From Phycisphaeraceae bacterium (GTDB taxonomy: Bacteria; Planctomycetota; Phycisphaerae; Phycisphaerales; Phycisphaeraceae), in contig JANQSF010000008.1 of the NCBI GenBank assembly GCA_028284155.1, forward strand, positions 1 through 64,000: a DNA stretch of 64,000 nt, written 5' to 3'. The translations under genes were made by a program, and so were the position numbers. Shown piece after piece: positions 15,264-24,218 of this stretch. The notes beneath the pieces are model-generated. The model ran no database searches. It was not told where the DNA came from and saw only the letters and a program-made list of their open reading frames with translations. The number at the start of each line of letters is the position of its first letter. Position 1 is the first letter of the stretch.

Positions 15264-15491
15264 TCACGCCGCCTGCATCTCCTCGATCCCTGTGATGTGC
15301 AGCAGGGAGAGATCGACGAAGCGGTCGGGCACGTCGCCGGTTTCGGCCGGCAGCGCGACGCATAGGCGGGTTCGCAACAGCCACGCCATGTCCGGGTTGC
15401 GGACTTCGTAGGTTTGTCCGCCGGATGTCAGAACGACAAACGGTCGGAACGGTTCGCGGGAGAGGTACGTGTTGATCGCAGCGCGTTCCAT
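15264..15491 (-). CDS. Small conserved hypothetical protein, FRPF type
   Basis: A 75-residue protein that matches, from memory, a family of short proteins with an N-terminal EPFRPFVVLTSGGQTYEVRNP segment and a following strand pair. The fold is probably a small beta-barrel and the function is unknown. Such genes are frequent, often as several paralogues, in planctomycete genomes. The gene ends against the long GTAGGG palindrome and stands alone. Confidence 0.75.
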   Translation of the reverse strand: MERAAINTYLSREPFRPFVVLTSGGQTYEVRNPDMAWLLRTRLCVALPAETGDVPDRFVDLSLLHITGIEEMQAA

Positions 15492-15549
15492 GCGGGCATT
15501 CTACCACACGGGTGATGGCCCAACATATCGAATCGCAAGACGCGTGGCG

Positions 15550-17049
15550 CTACTTCACCGCGCGCCACTTCGTTGTCGTTCCTACGACATAGACATGCGC
15601 GTGCGGCCGAACGTCGCGGGTGTTGCCGCGGGCGCGGTGGAAGACGTATTGCGGGGGGTTCGACTTGAGGATGTCGTAATACAAGCCGTCCTTGCCCGAG
15701 CCTTGCCAGGCGAAGACCAGGACGATCGCGTGCTTCAGATCGACGTGCTTGGTGATCATTTTTGCCTGTTTGTCGCCGAAGTATTTGACCAGGCCCTCGC
15801 GCGTTCTGACTTGAATCGGGAAGTGTTGTTTGCCGTCTTCGAAGGCTGAGCGGTTGGGTTTGACCTTGCCCAGTCTGACAGGGTCTATCACCCGCAACGT
15901 CGCGGCGCGAAGGTTTGCCGGGTGGACGCCGAGTGCGTGCGCTTCCTCGCCGCCAGGCTCTTCCTGACCGGGCACGTCGGCCCCCGGATGGGCTCCCGGT
16001 TCGCCCCCCGGATCGCCGATCGGGGCGACGTGATGGTGGTCATGGTCGTTGGCGTGCCCGTGCGAGCCGCGGCTGCTGCCGGACTGTGGGCCGCGCGCTT
16101 CGTGGGCGAATGCGTCGAAGTTGCGGTTGAGCGCGGCCGCGGCGATGCGCAGCGTCGAGCGGTTCATCGTCGCGATGTAAGTCGCGTGCGCTCGCCCGTT
16201 GCGCATCTCCCACGTCACGATCAGAGGCTCCGACTCGGTTGGCGTCGGCAGCGGCTTGCCGACGCGCAGGTAGCTGCCAAACGAGGCGTCGTTCGGCAGC
16301 TTGCCGCGCAGGTTCCTGAACGGCAGCACCCAATGAATGTCCTTCGTGGACGGCGTGCGGTCTTCACGCGCGTTGCCGTTGCGGTGCAGGCTGACCGTCG
16401 CCGCCAGGTCGTCCACGACTTTCACCGTGGCGACCCCTTTGGCGGCCCGGATCGCCTTGAACAACGGGTGGTGTTGCGGATCATGCTCGGCTTGATACGC
16501 GAGTACGGCGTCGGCGTGCTTGCGCTGCTCGATGGCGATGGCGGCGACGTCCAGCAGCGCCTTGTTCGCACGTCGCAGCAACACCTGGCGATCGCCAAAC
16601 CCGTGCGCCAACAGGTAAGCCGTCTTGCCCAAGTCTGCGTCCGGCACTCGGCCGCTCAGCCAGTAGCTGTCGTAAGGCTTGGCGTGCTCCTTGTTGATGA
16701 ACAGGTTACGCGTTGGTTTGAGCCGCCACTCGACGATGACCTGAACGCGGCCGGGCACTTCCGGCGTCGGCGCTTGTTCCTTGTGAACCACGCCAACGAT
16801 GATCCGCTGCGCGCCGTGCAACGTCGCGTAAGCGGGGTGCTGCTTCGCATCGGCGATCTGCCGGTCAGAGAACTCGGTCGCCAACACCGGTGGTTTGGCG
16901 TTCGCATGTGATTGGGCGAACACAAGCAGACAGATCAGAGCGAGGACGGCTAACCACATCAGCCGTCTTGTATCGCGCACCGAGTCAATAGCCGGGTGAA
17001 CGGTCTTTGCTATGAATAGTCGGCTGGCGGGTCGTTGGAATCGGGACAT
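15550..17049 (-). CDS. Large secreted protein of unknown function with His-rich linker
   Basis: About 499 residues. A signal peptide is visible (MWLAVLALICLLVFAQSHANA, ending near residue 51). The mature part has a first domain with QRIIVGVVHKEQ and a repeated strand-helix pattern, then a linker rich in His and Gly (HGHANDHDHHHVAP), then a C-terminal domain with PQYVFHRARG. The His run could bind metal. The start is uncertain: ATG at 17049 is used, but the ATG at 16959, directly at the signal core, is also possible. No family is recognised. Confidence 0.7.
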   Translation of the reverse strand: MSRFQRPASRLFIAKTVHPAIDSVRDTRRLMWLAVLALICLLVFAQSHANAKPPVLATEFSDRQIADAKQHPAYATLHGAQRIIVGVVHKEQAPTPEVPGRVQVIVEWRLKPTRNLFINKEHAKPYDSYWLSGRVPDADLGKTAYLLAHGFGDRQVLLRRANKALLDVAAIAIEQRKHADAVLAYQAEHDPQHHPLFKAIRAAKGVATVKVVDDLAATVSLHRNGNAREDRTPSTKDIHWVLPFRNLRGKLPNDASFGSYLRVGKPLPTPTESEPLIVTWEMRNGRAHATYIATMNRSTLRIAAAALNRNFDAFAHEARGPQSGSSRGSHGHANDHDHHHVAPIGDPGGEPGAHPGADVPGQEEPGGEEAHALGVHPANLRAATLRVIDPVRLGKVKPNRSAFEDGKQHFPIQVRTREGLVKYFGDKQAKMITKHVDLKHAIVLVFAWQGSGKDGLYYDILKSNPPQYVFHRARGNTRDVRPHAHVYVVGTTTKWRAVK

Positions 17050-17183
17050 TGCGATGGACTCCAATCGCAGGCGTCGAGCATTTTGGACAAATCGGCCGAA
17101 CAGTTCGACGCCCTACCCAGGCCGCGGTTCCCACAACGGCATCGACGACTCGAATGCGTCGCGCTAGGTACTGAAGAGCGCGC

Positions 17184-17211
17184 AAAGAAAAGCCCGAGCA
17201 AATGCTCGGGC
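17184..17211 (-). terminator. Intrinsic terminator of the LamG/PEP-CTERM gene
   Basis: On the minus strand a stem GCCCGAGC-ATTT-GCTCGGGC is followed by TTTTCTTT. It lies 30 bases beyond the stop codon at 17242. Confidence 0.85.
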
Positions 17212-17241
17212 CTTGATGAACCTTAAGTTGATCACCCGACT

Positions 17242-18687
17242 TTACGCCGTGCGCCGGCGTCGCAGCATCGCCAGGCCCGCCAGGCTGAGCAGCGCGACGG
17301 ACGACGGTTCCGGCACGGGCGCGCCGGCCTGGTTGGCGACGATCTGGATGCCGTTGATCGCCGCTCGGCCCATATCCGAATCGGCGGTCAGGCGGAAAGA
17401 GGACAGCGTCAGGTCTTCGAACAGGACGTAGTTGCCCTCGCTGCCGCCGGCCGCCTGGACGAACGTGCCGTTGAAGTCGCCGGCCACGAACTCCATGCCG
17501 ACGATCGTTTCGCCGTTGAGCGTGAAGCTCATCGTTCGCGCGGCCGCGCCGTTCGTGTCGGCGTCGAAGTAGACGAAGACGTCGTAGCCGTTGTCGGTGA
17601 AAGTCGGGCTGATGCTGTCGACGGCGATGAACCCGTTGTCGCCGGCGTTCAGGCCGTACCACCCTTCCATCATCGTTTCGTCGCCGGTCGGGCCGTTGTT
17701 GCTGTTGAAGAACGACGTGCCGACGTCGAAGGTGATGTTCGCGCCACTGTCCACACCGGTGGCGTCGTTGAGGTCGATGCCGGCCAGGTTGGTCAGACCG
17801 ACACCGCCGTTGTTGATGATGTCGTTCCAGTTCACGGCGGGCACGACACCGGCCACGTGCGCGGGCGTCAACTGGTTGCCCGTTGTCGTGCCGTTGTGGA
17901 AGGCGATGCTAATCACCTGTTGGCCGGTGGTGAGCCCGGCGTTGGCGACGCCGTCGGCGGCGATCGCGTCGATCTGCGCATCGGTCAACGCGCCCGCATG
18001 AATCGACACGTCGTCGATCTGACCGTCCCAGTGGTGGTTACCGCCGGCTCGGCCGACGATCGCGTTGTTGGCCTGATACGTCACGGTGTTGTCGCCGGCC
18101 GCGAGCGCTGTGGTCACCGTCGAACCGTCAACACGCAGGCGGAACTCGTCGGCCGCGGGGTCGAACACGAGGCCGGCGTGGTGCAGGCCGGTGTCGGGCG
18201 TGAAGTTCTGGAACACGTCGTAGCGTGTGCCGTTGGCGATGACAATGCCGCGCAGCTCCGACGTGCCGGCCGCGCCGTTGTTGACCATCTGCAACCGGTA
18301 GCCGCGCGAGATCGCGCCGGCCTGCCCCGTCGCGTCGATGATCCGCCGGAACGTGCCGCCGCCGGCGCTGACGTTGGAATCGAAGTAGACGCTCACGGAG
18401 AACGCGCCGTTGGGCTTGACCGTCGGGCCCTGGCCGAGGTTGAGCGCCTGGTTCGTGCCGTTAAAGTCGTAGGCCGTGCCGAACACACCGGGCACGCCCT
18501 GCGTCGGCGTGCCGATGAATGTCGCGTTGGCCGTGCCGATCGCGTCGAACGCCGGCGCGCCGCTGCCGTTCGGCTCGTCCAGCGGGTAGTGCGCGGTGAG
18601 CGTGGCGTGGGTCGGGCCGGCCAACACTAGCGCAGCGCACAGGGCGACGAGCGGCGCGACGAATGATCGGCGATTCAGCGTCATCAT
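17242..18687 (-). CDS. LamG-domain PEP-CTERM exported protein
   Basis: A 481-residue exported protein. A signal peptide (residues 1-28, FVAPLVALCAALVLAGPTHA) is followed by a concanavalin-like LamG domain (about 30-230, beginning LTAHYPLDEPNGSGAPAFDA) and a second beta-rich domain. The C-terminus PVPEPSSVALLSLAGLAMLR plus a basic tail is a PEP-CTERM sorting signal, normally cut by an exosortase during export to the surface or exopolysaccharide. The ATG at 18687 has GAGGAG upstream; the longer frame would run through a palindrome. A strong terminator follows. Confidence 0.9.
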   Translation of the reverse strand: MMTLNRRSFVAPLVALCAALVLAGPTHATLTAHYPLDEPNGSGAPAFDAIGTANATFIGTPTQGVPGVFGTAYDFNGTNQALNLGQGPTVKPNGAFSVSVYFDSNVSAGGGTFRRIIDATGQAGAISRGYRLQMVNNGAAGTSELRGIVIANGTRYDVFQNFTPDTGLHHAGLVFDPAADEFRLRVDGSTVTTALAAGDNTVTYQANNAIVGRAGGNHHWDGQIDDVSIHAGALTDAQIDAIAADGVANAGLTTGQQVISIAFHNGTTTGNQLTPAHVAGVVPAVNWNDIINNGGVGLTNLAGIDLNDATGVDSGANITFDVGTSFFNSNNGPTGDETMMEGWYGLNAGDNGFIAVDSISPTFTDNGYDVFVYFDADTNGAAARTMSFTLNGETIVGMEFVAGDFNGTFVQAAGGSEGNYVLFEDLTLSSFRLTADSDMGRAAINGIQIVANQAGAPVPEPSSVALLSLAGLAMLRRRRTA

Positions 18688-18819
18688 CAAACTCCTCGAT
18701 TGAGGTTTATGTGGGTTGGTCGAAAGGCAACCCGCGCGGGCCGACCCTTGATTAGGGAGTATACGGCCGCCGCGCCGGGAATCCAAGCACTCGCGGCAGA
18801 GTGAATTGGCGATCGTCTT

Positions 18820-18888
18820 CGTGCCACGGCTGTGTCGGCCGTGTGGGACGCCCCCGCTGCCCGGTACGGCCGACACGGCCGCGGCACG
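18820..18888. repeat. CGTGCCACGGCTGTGTCGGC palindrome
   Basis: 69 bases with arms CGTGCC-CGGC-GTGTCGGCCGT and ACGGCCGACACGGCCG-GGCACG. It lies between two divergent genes. Confidence 0.7.
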
Positions 18889-18980
18889 AGACATAAGCCC
18901 CGTCGCTGCAAGCTGTGAAACAGTCACTTATCCTGATGGCCGATCCCCACACGTCACCCGCACCCGCCGGAGTCGAGCCG

Positions 18981-20045
18981 ATGACCCATCCGCGCACGCA
19001 ACGATCTGTAAACACCGCCCTGCTGCTTTGCGCAAGCCTCGCGATGGTTGGTTGCCAAGGCAGCCCGCCGGTGTTGCCAATCTTCCTTTTCGATCACAAA
19101 CCCGGCGAGTTCCAGGCGACCGCGCAGTCGAGCATCGTGCCGGCCGACGCCGCGCTCGAGCTGCTCTGGAACGACGGCGACTTCACGGAAGGCCCCGCCG
19201 CCGCGCGCGGGCCGGGCGCCGACGGCGACATCTACTTCAGCGACATCGGCAACCGCATCTACAAGTACGACGTGCAAAGCGGCGACGTGTCGGTCTACCG
19301 CGAACCGAGCGGGCGGTCGAACGGCCTGCTCTTTGACGCGAAGGGTCGACTATTCGCGGCCGAGGGCGCGAACACGGGCGGCGCGCGGCGGATCAGCGTG
19401 ACCGACCCCGACGGTTCACACCAGACATACGCCGATCGTTGGAACGGCAAACGGTTCAACAGCCCCAACGACCTGATGATCACGCGTTTGGGCGACGTGT
19501 ATTTCACCGACCCGCGCTACGTCGGCGACGAGCCGCGCGAGATCGACTTCGAGGGCGTGTTCGTCATCAAGCCCGACGGCCACGTCAAACTCGCGACGAA
19601 GGAAGTGCAGAAGCCCAACGGCATTGTCATCTCGCCCGACGGCTCGACGGTTTATGTGGCCGACAACAACCCGAACGGCAACCGCCAACTGCTCGCGTTC
19701 TCAAGGCTGATCGACGGCACACTGTTCAGCAAGCGCGTGCTCTACACGTTCGGCCAGGGCGAACGCGGCATCGACGGCATGGCCGTGGACACCTTGGGCA
19801 ACGTTTACGCGACGGCCGGCAACGGCGACAAAGCCGGCGTCTACGTCTTCGCCGAAACGGGCGCGCAACTCGCCTTCATCAAAACGCCCGGCTCACCGAC
19901 CAACTGCACGTTCGGCGTCGGCGAGGAACAGTCCACGCTCTACATCACCGCGCGGGGCCCGCTGCAGGTCGAGTCGAACAAGCCGCAGCGGTACGGGCTG
20001 TTCCGGATCAAGCTGAAGATCCCGGGGTTTCATGTGGGTGGGTGA
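18981..20045 (+). CDS. SMP-30/gluconolactonase-like lipoprotein
   Basis: A 354-residue protein. After a signal peptide and lipobox-like LAMVGC (Cys about residue 26) comes a six-bladed beta-propeller of the SMP-30/gluconolactonase/LRE family. Recognisable blade motifs are DFTEGPAAARG, SNGLLFDAKGRLFAAEG, FNSPNDLMITRLGDVYFTDP and KPNGIVISPDGSTVYVADN. The acidic and Asn residues in these motifs are the metal ligands of the family. Substrates are likely sugar lactones or lactonised polyols. The start at 18981 is chosen for its basic N-terminus and signal; GTG starts upstream are possible. Confidence 0.88.
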   Translation: MTHPRTQRSVNTALLLCASLAMVGCQGSPPVLPIFLFDHKPGEFQATAQSSIVPADAALELLWNDGDFTEGPAAARGPGADGDIYFSDIGNRIYKYDVQSGDVSVYREPSGRSNGLLFDAKGRLFAAEGANTGGARRISVTDPDGSHQTYADRWNGKRFNSPNDLMITRLGDVYFTDPRYVGDEPREIDFEGVFVIKPDGHVKLATKEVQKPNGIVISPDGSTVYVADNNPNGNRQLLAFSRLIDGTLFSKRVLYTFGQGERGIDGMAVDTLGNVYATAGNGDKAGVYVFAETGAQLAFIKTPGSPTNCTFGVGEEQSTLYITARGPLQVESNKPQRYGLFRIKLKIPGFHVGG

Positions 20046-20077
20046 CTTGCACGGCAATCCGTCGAAATCACCACCGA

Positions 20078-20491
20078 TCAGGGGTGGCTCGGCACATATC
20101 CGGACGGCACTCTTCGAAAGGCCAGTCTCTGATCTGCGTCTTGCGGCATTGACAGGAACAACTCGTCACCACACAGACGGTATGTGTAATGGGTCGTGCC
20201 CAAGACGAGTCGATTCTGACCCTGGACTTGATAGGGTCCTAATTCATTGTGTTGCTGTTCGCCATCTTCGTTGATCAGGCTTGATGCAAGTGTCCCATTG
20301 TCATGAAAGGTGAATGTCAAAGCTACGAAACCCGACACATGGGTGTTGCTTAGGTCTTCGCAAATCCAGCCGCCGGTTAAGGCGGCCCGCGAGTCGGCAT
20401 GACTCGATAGATTTGGACAGCAGGTGGTGCAACTCGCAACGCACATGCATTGCAACATCAGGCAGATCGTGGAGCGGATCACGCGTGGCAT
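20078..20491 (-). CDS. Small lipoprotein, lipocalin-like
   Basis: A 137-residue protein with signal peptide and lipobox VASC (Cys about 21). The mature part opens GGWICEDLSNTHVSGFVALT and has alternating strands (LTFTFHDNGTLASSLI, GPYQVQGQNRLVLGTTHYTY), like the small beta-barrel lipoproteins that compare a test condition with a threshold. The role is unknown. It converges with the SMP-30-like gene on its left. Confidence 0.65.
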   Translation of the reverse strand: MPRVIRSTICLMLQCMCVASCTTCCPNLSSHADSRAALTGGWICEDLSNTHVSGFVALTFTFHDNGTLASSLINEDGEQQHNELGPYQVQGQNRLVLGTTHYTYRLCGDELFLSMPQDADQRLAFRRVPSGYVPSHP

Positions 20492-20545
20492 CGGATCAGA
20501 TCCAAGAAGGTCGTGGCACAGTGTTGAACAACCGGACGATTGGAG

Positions 20546-21223
20546 TCACCCCGCCCGCTTGATCCCCACGTCCCGCCCCACTGCCGCGTCCGCCCGCTTG
20601 GCCCGTCGTGCTTCGAGTCGTTTGCGGCGTTCGTCGTTTTGCCGGCGTTTGCGCAGCGCGCTGAGGCCGAAGAAGCCGGCGATGAGCACGACGACGGTGG
20701 CGATGACGTACCAGGAGAAGTCGTGCCAGAGTTGCTTGGTGTTGTCCAAGCCGAGCGTGCCGCCCAGCCACCAGCCGACGGTGACGACGATGGGGACGGT
20801 GACGACGGCGACGCAGCCGTCGTAGACGACGAACTTCCAGAGCGGGACGCGGAACGTGCCGGCCGTGAAGAACGCGGGGGCCCGCAGGCCGGGCAGGAAC
20901 CGGGCCAGGACCATCGTCTTGCCGCCGTGGTCGTTGAACGCCCGCTCAGCCCGGCGGAGTCGTTTTTCGTTGAGGTAGCGGTTGATGATCGGCAGCTTCG
21001 GGACGTGGTGGCCGTACTTTCGGCCGAGCCAGTAGAGCAGGAAGTCGCCGCTGACCACGCCGACCACGGCCAGCGGGATCATGATGATCAGGTCGGCTTC
21101 TTCGATCCCGCAAAGATAGCCGGCCACGAGTAGCGGCAGGTCTTCCGGGAACGGCATGAAGCCGGAGAACAGCAGCACCAGCGCGATGCCCACGTAACTG
21201 AAGTTGGACAGGATCTCGAGCAT
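20546..21223 (-). CDS. DedA-family membrane protein
   Basis: A 225-residue inner-membrane protein of the DedA/SNARE-associated family, now thought to act as lipid (undecaprenyl-phosphate or phospholipid) flippases. Family landmarks are FMPFPEDLPLLVAGYLCG, GVVSGDFLLYWLGRKYG (with the conserved G-D-x3-Y) and RFLPGLRAPAFFTAGTFR, the FLPGLR motif containing the essential Arg residues. The ATG at 21223 gives MLEILSNF; the longer frame would begin with a rare TTG and run through a palindrome. The protein ends in a basic tail. Confidence 0.9.
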   Translation of the reverse strand: MLEILSNFSYVGIALVLLFSGFMPFPEDLPLLVAGYLCGIEEADLIIMIPLAVVGVVSGDFLLYWLGRKYGHHVPKLPIINRYLNEKRLRRAERAFNDHGGKTMVLARFLPGLRAPAFFTAGTFRVPLWKFVVYDGCVAVVTVPIVVTVGWWLGGTLGLDNTKQLWHDFSWYVIATVVVLIAGFFGLSALRKRRQNDERRKRLEARRAKRADAAVGRDVGIKRAG

Positions 21224-21302
21224 GGCGGCGGTGCTGTGAGTCCGGGGGCTTCCGGGCGTGTGGGACGAACGGCTACATCGTACGCGACGGGCTGAGGTGG
21301 TT

Positions 21303-21387
21303 AAGCAGGGGAGAATGGGAGAGTCGTTCAACGGGCGACTCGCTGTCCCTGGCTCCGCTTCTCCCTTTCTCCCATGCTCCCCTGCTT
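21303..21387. repeat. AAGCAGGGGAG palindrome
   Basis: Arms AAGCAGGGGAG-ATGGGAGA and TCTCCCATGCTCCCCTGCTT enclose a 46-base loop. It lies between the end of the CCA-adding enzyme gene and the DedA start, so it may also end transcription of the former. Confidence 0.7.
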
Positions 21388-21389
21388 GC

Positions 21390-22805
21390 TTACTCCCCCG
21401 CTCGCTCGATCCACGCCATCGCCTCGTCCCGGCTGGTCACTTCGTTCTCCAATTGCGCGTCGTACACCTTCTCTAATAGTCGGGCGAAATGGGGCCCGGG
21501 TTTCCGGCCGGCGGCGATCAGGTCGTCGCCGGTGACGAACGGGGGCGGATCGATGGGGCCTTCCTGCCGCAGCGCGTCGATGTCCTCGGCAAGGCTTTGC
21601 AGGAACGCCCCGCCCGCGTCGGGCTGAACGGCCGAGTTGGCGACGGCCTGCGTCAGCCGCCACAGGCCGGTCCACAGGCTGTGGGCCATGAGGCGCTTGC
21701 GCTGAGCGACGCGCAACGCATGCCAACGGAGCAGGTCGGGCAGGCGGGTGAGCGTCGTGCGCAGGTCGTCGCGTTCGTCGTTGCTGAGGCAGAGGGCTTG
21801 ACGCCAGCGGGCGATCAGCGCGTCGCCGTGGGCTTGCGCGAACGACGTGACGGCGTCGGCGCAGGCCTCGACGTCGTTGAATGCCGGTTGTCGTGAACGC
21901 TGTTCGCGCTGGTCGTGTGAGCGCTGTTCAATCGATGAACGGTGTTCGCCCGGCGGCGCGAACACGGTTCGGTCCAACGCCCATGTGGCCAGCACCAACC
22001 CAAGCGGCAGTGGGCGGTCGTCGGCGGGGTTGTTCAATAAGGCGTCGAGCGTGGCGAGCGGCGGGTCGGCGTGCGGCTCGTTGAGCGTCGGTGCGTCAAG
22101 TTGCAGGGCCTGCATGAGGCCGGCCGACTCGTGCGCGCCGGGCCCGGTGAGCATGAGGCGGACCTCGTGGCCGATGCGCTCGCGGGCGATGGCGGACAGG
22201 TGCGGGGCGTGCGCGGCGACGGCCGCGGCGGTGTTCGGCTCGATCTCAAAACCCAGCCGGGCGGCGAAGCGCGGGGCACGCAGCATGCGCAGGTAGTCTT
22301 CCGCAAAACGTTCGTGCGGGTTGCCGATCGCGCGGACGACCCCGTCGGCCAGGTCGCTTTGGCCGCCGACGTAATCGATGATGGTCGGCGGGTCGGTTTG
22401 CGGGTCTTCGAACAGGCCGTTGATGGTGAAGTCACGCCTTTGCGCATCACGCTGGGCATCACAGAACTCGACGTGCGACGGGCGTCGGCCGTCTTCGTAG
22501 TTAAACTCGTCGCGGAAGGTCGCGACTTCGACGCGTTGCCTGCCGATGCTGACCAGCACGACGCCAAACGCCTCGCCCACGGCCTGCGTGCGGCGGAACA
22601 TGGCTTTGACGACGTCCGGCGGTGCGTCGGTGGCGATGTCGTAGTCCTTCGGCTCGAACCCGAGCAGGCGATCGCGTACGCACCCGCCAGCCAGGTACGC
22701 GACATGCCCAGCCTCGTGCAGTTCGCGCAGGATGCGCAGCGCAGCCTCACGCGGTGTCGTGCGCGGGTGCTTTGTGGTCGTCTTCTTTGGCTTCTTCTTG
22801 GCCAT
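21390..22805 (-). CDS. cca: CCA tRNA nucleotidyltransferase
   Basis: A 471-residue class II nucleotidyltransferase that adds or repairs the CCA end of tRNA, or a poly(A)-polymerase-like sister. Head-domain motifs are HVAYLAGGCVRDRLLGFEPK (with GG and the first acid pair in DYDIATDAPPDVV), RRDFTINGLF, and the neck DYLRMLRAPRFAARLGF. It is longer than the minimal enzyme. An extra segment of charged repeats, GEHRSSIEQRSHDQREQRS, lies near residues 282-305 in the body domain and is encoded by short repeated DNA. The start at 22805 (MAKKKPKK) fits the family. Confidence 0.9.
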   Translation of the reverse strand: MAKKKPKKTTTKHPRTTPREAALRILRELHEAGHVAYLAGGCVRDRLLGFEPKDYDIATDAPPDVVKAMFRRTQAVGEAFGVVLVSIGRQRVEVATFRDEFNYEDGRRPSHVEFCDAQRDAQRRDFTINGLFEDPQTDPPTIIDYVGGQSDLADGVVRAIGNPHERFAEDYLRMLRAPRFAARLGFEIEPNTAAAVAAHAPHLSAIARERIGHEVRLMLTGPGAHESAGLMQALQLDAPTLNEPHADPPLATLDALLNNPADDRPLPLGLVLATWALDRTVFAPPGEHRSSIEQRSHDQREQRSRQPAFNDVEACADAVTSFAQAHGDALIARWRQALCLSNDERDDLRTTLTRLPDLLRWHALRVAQRKRLMAHSLWTGLWRLTQAVANSAVQPDAGGAFLQSLAEDIDALRQEGPIDPPPFVTGDDLIAAGRKPGPHFARLLEKVYDAQLENEVTSRDEAMAWIERAGE

Positions 22806-22889
22806 GCACGGCGTGAGATGAGGGGGTGACAAGGTCAGTGGGTGACGGGGATTCGAATTGAAGGTTAGGCCGACCACTCCCCTTCAGCC

Positions 22890-23055
22890 CCGGCCTCCGG
22901 CCGGGGATCGGCAGCCGAGATCGGGTCGGTGATCAACGCAATGGATGTGCGACGTGGAAGCGGTTATCACCACGTTGGCAGTGCTGCCGTGCGCGGTGGA
23001 GGGATTGGGGATTTGTGGTTGCATTCGGTCCCCGGGCAGAGCCCGGGGCTAAAGA
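22890..23055. repeat. Two short GC-rich hairpins upstream of the rhomboid gene end
   Basis: A CCCCGGCCTCCGGCCGGGG hairpin near 22895 and a CCCCGGGCAGAGCCCGGGG hairpin near 23033. Both are of the simple GC-rich type often scattered between planctomycete genes. Confidence 0.55.
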
Positions 23056-23078
23056 GGAAATTGCTTCGGATTACGAGC

Positions 23079-24218
23079 TCACCCGCCGATCTGCGCGAGG
23101 ATCTGCTGGGCGAGGTCTTTTTCGCCGGAGTCGTGCAGCTTGGGGATCGCCTCGGTCAGCAGGTCGCGGGCGCGGGCGGTTCGGCCGAGGTAGCGGGCGT
23201 AGATCACGCCGAGGATGAGCTGCACCTGCTCGCGGTTCGGGTAGGCGCGGTAGGTGTCGAGGAACAATTCGTAGGCGTGGGCGGCCTTGTGGTGGTGGCC
23301 GGCCGACATGAGTTGGTTGGCGATGTCCAGGTGATGCTGTTGGCCGAGCACCTGCTGGTCGTCGAGTTCGAGCAGTTCGAGGTATCGGTTGGCGGCGGCG
23401 GCGACGTCGTGCGCGTTCATGGCCGCGGCGATCGCGGCGCGTTTGTCCATGATGGCCTGCTCGGCCGGTGTCGGCGGCTTGGGCGGTTCGACCGGGCCAG
23501 GTGCGCCGGGGTTGTTGGCATCCCAAGGTTGAAAGCCGTCGCGGGTCATCTTGGTGAACTGCGCGCGGCGACGGCGCTGCTCGATCATCGTGAGCATGTC
23601 GTACGGTTCGCGCGGCAACAGCCTGACCTTGAGCAGGCCGATGCCGGTCGCGAAGCCGAACGCGTAGCCCGCCAGGTGGGCCAGGTAGGCGACGCGACCG
23701 CCGCCCATCAACTCGAAGAACAGGTCCTGCGCGATGTAGAAACCGATCAGCCACATGCTCGGCAACTCAATGAAGCCGATCAGGAAGAAGAAGTAGAGGA
23801 TCGTCACGTTGCTCTTGGGGAACAGGGCGAGGTATGCGCCGCTGACCGCCGCGACCGAGCCGCTGGCGCCGAGCACGGGCGAGCTTTCGAGCATCGCGTG
23901 GCCGAACCCCGCCATGACGCCGCCGGCCAGGTAGAACGCCAGGTACCCGACCTTGCCCAGCCGGTCCTCGACGCTGTTGCCGAAGATGTACAGGAACAGC
24001 ATGTTCCCGATCAGGTGCATCCAGCCCGCGTGCAGGAACTGGTACGTGATGAACTGGTCGATCGCGGGGAACTGCGGGTTGAGCATGAAGCGGAACACGC
24101 TGGCTGAGCCGAGCTGATGCCGTGTGAGCAGAAAAATGGCGACGTTGATGAAGATCAACGCGTAGTTGACCCAGGGCGTGTGCTGAAGCCGGCGGTCGGT
24201 GCGGATCGGGATGATCAT
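23079..24218 (-). CDS. Rhomboid intramembrane serine protease with TPR-like tail
   Basis: A 379-residue protein. Residues 15-200 are a six-helix rhomboid core with the catalytic Ser119 in VLGASGS and His181 in YLAHLAGYAFG; HAGWMHLIGNMLFL supplies the conserved loop with its His and Asn. It would cut transmembrane substrates within the bilayer. Residues 230-379 are soluble and consist of helical, TPR-like repeats (ANRYLELLELDDQQ and KAAHAYELFLDTYRAYPN), likely a protein-binding domain in the cytoplasm. Confidence 0.93.
   Translation of the reverse strand: MIIPIRTDRRLQHTPWVNYALIFINVAIFLLTRHQLGSASVFRFMLNPQFPAIDQFITYQFLHAGWMHLIGNMLFLYIFGNSVEDRLGKVGYLAFYLAGGVMAGFGHAMLESSPVLGASGSVAAVSGAYLALFPKSNVTILYFFFLIGFIELPSMWLIGFYIAQDLFFELMGGGRVAYLAHLAGYAFGFATGIGLLKVRLLPREPYDMLTMIEQRRRRAQFTKMTRDGFQPWDANNPGAPGPVEPPKPPTPAEQAIMDKRAAIAAAMNAHDVAAAANRYLELLELDDQQVLGQQHHLDIANQLMSAGHHHKAAHAYELFLDTYRAYPNREQVQLILGVIYARYLGRTARARDLLTEAIPKLHDSGEKDLAQQILAQIGG

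Noticed and set aside
15922..16911. A 329-residue plus-strand frame opposite the His-linker gene
   Set aside because: Arg/Val/Gly shadow of a signal-peptide-bearing gene on the other strand.
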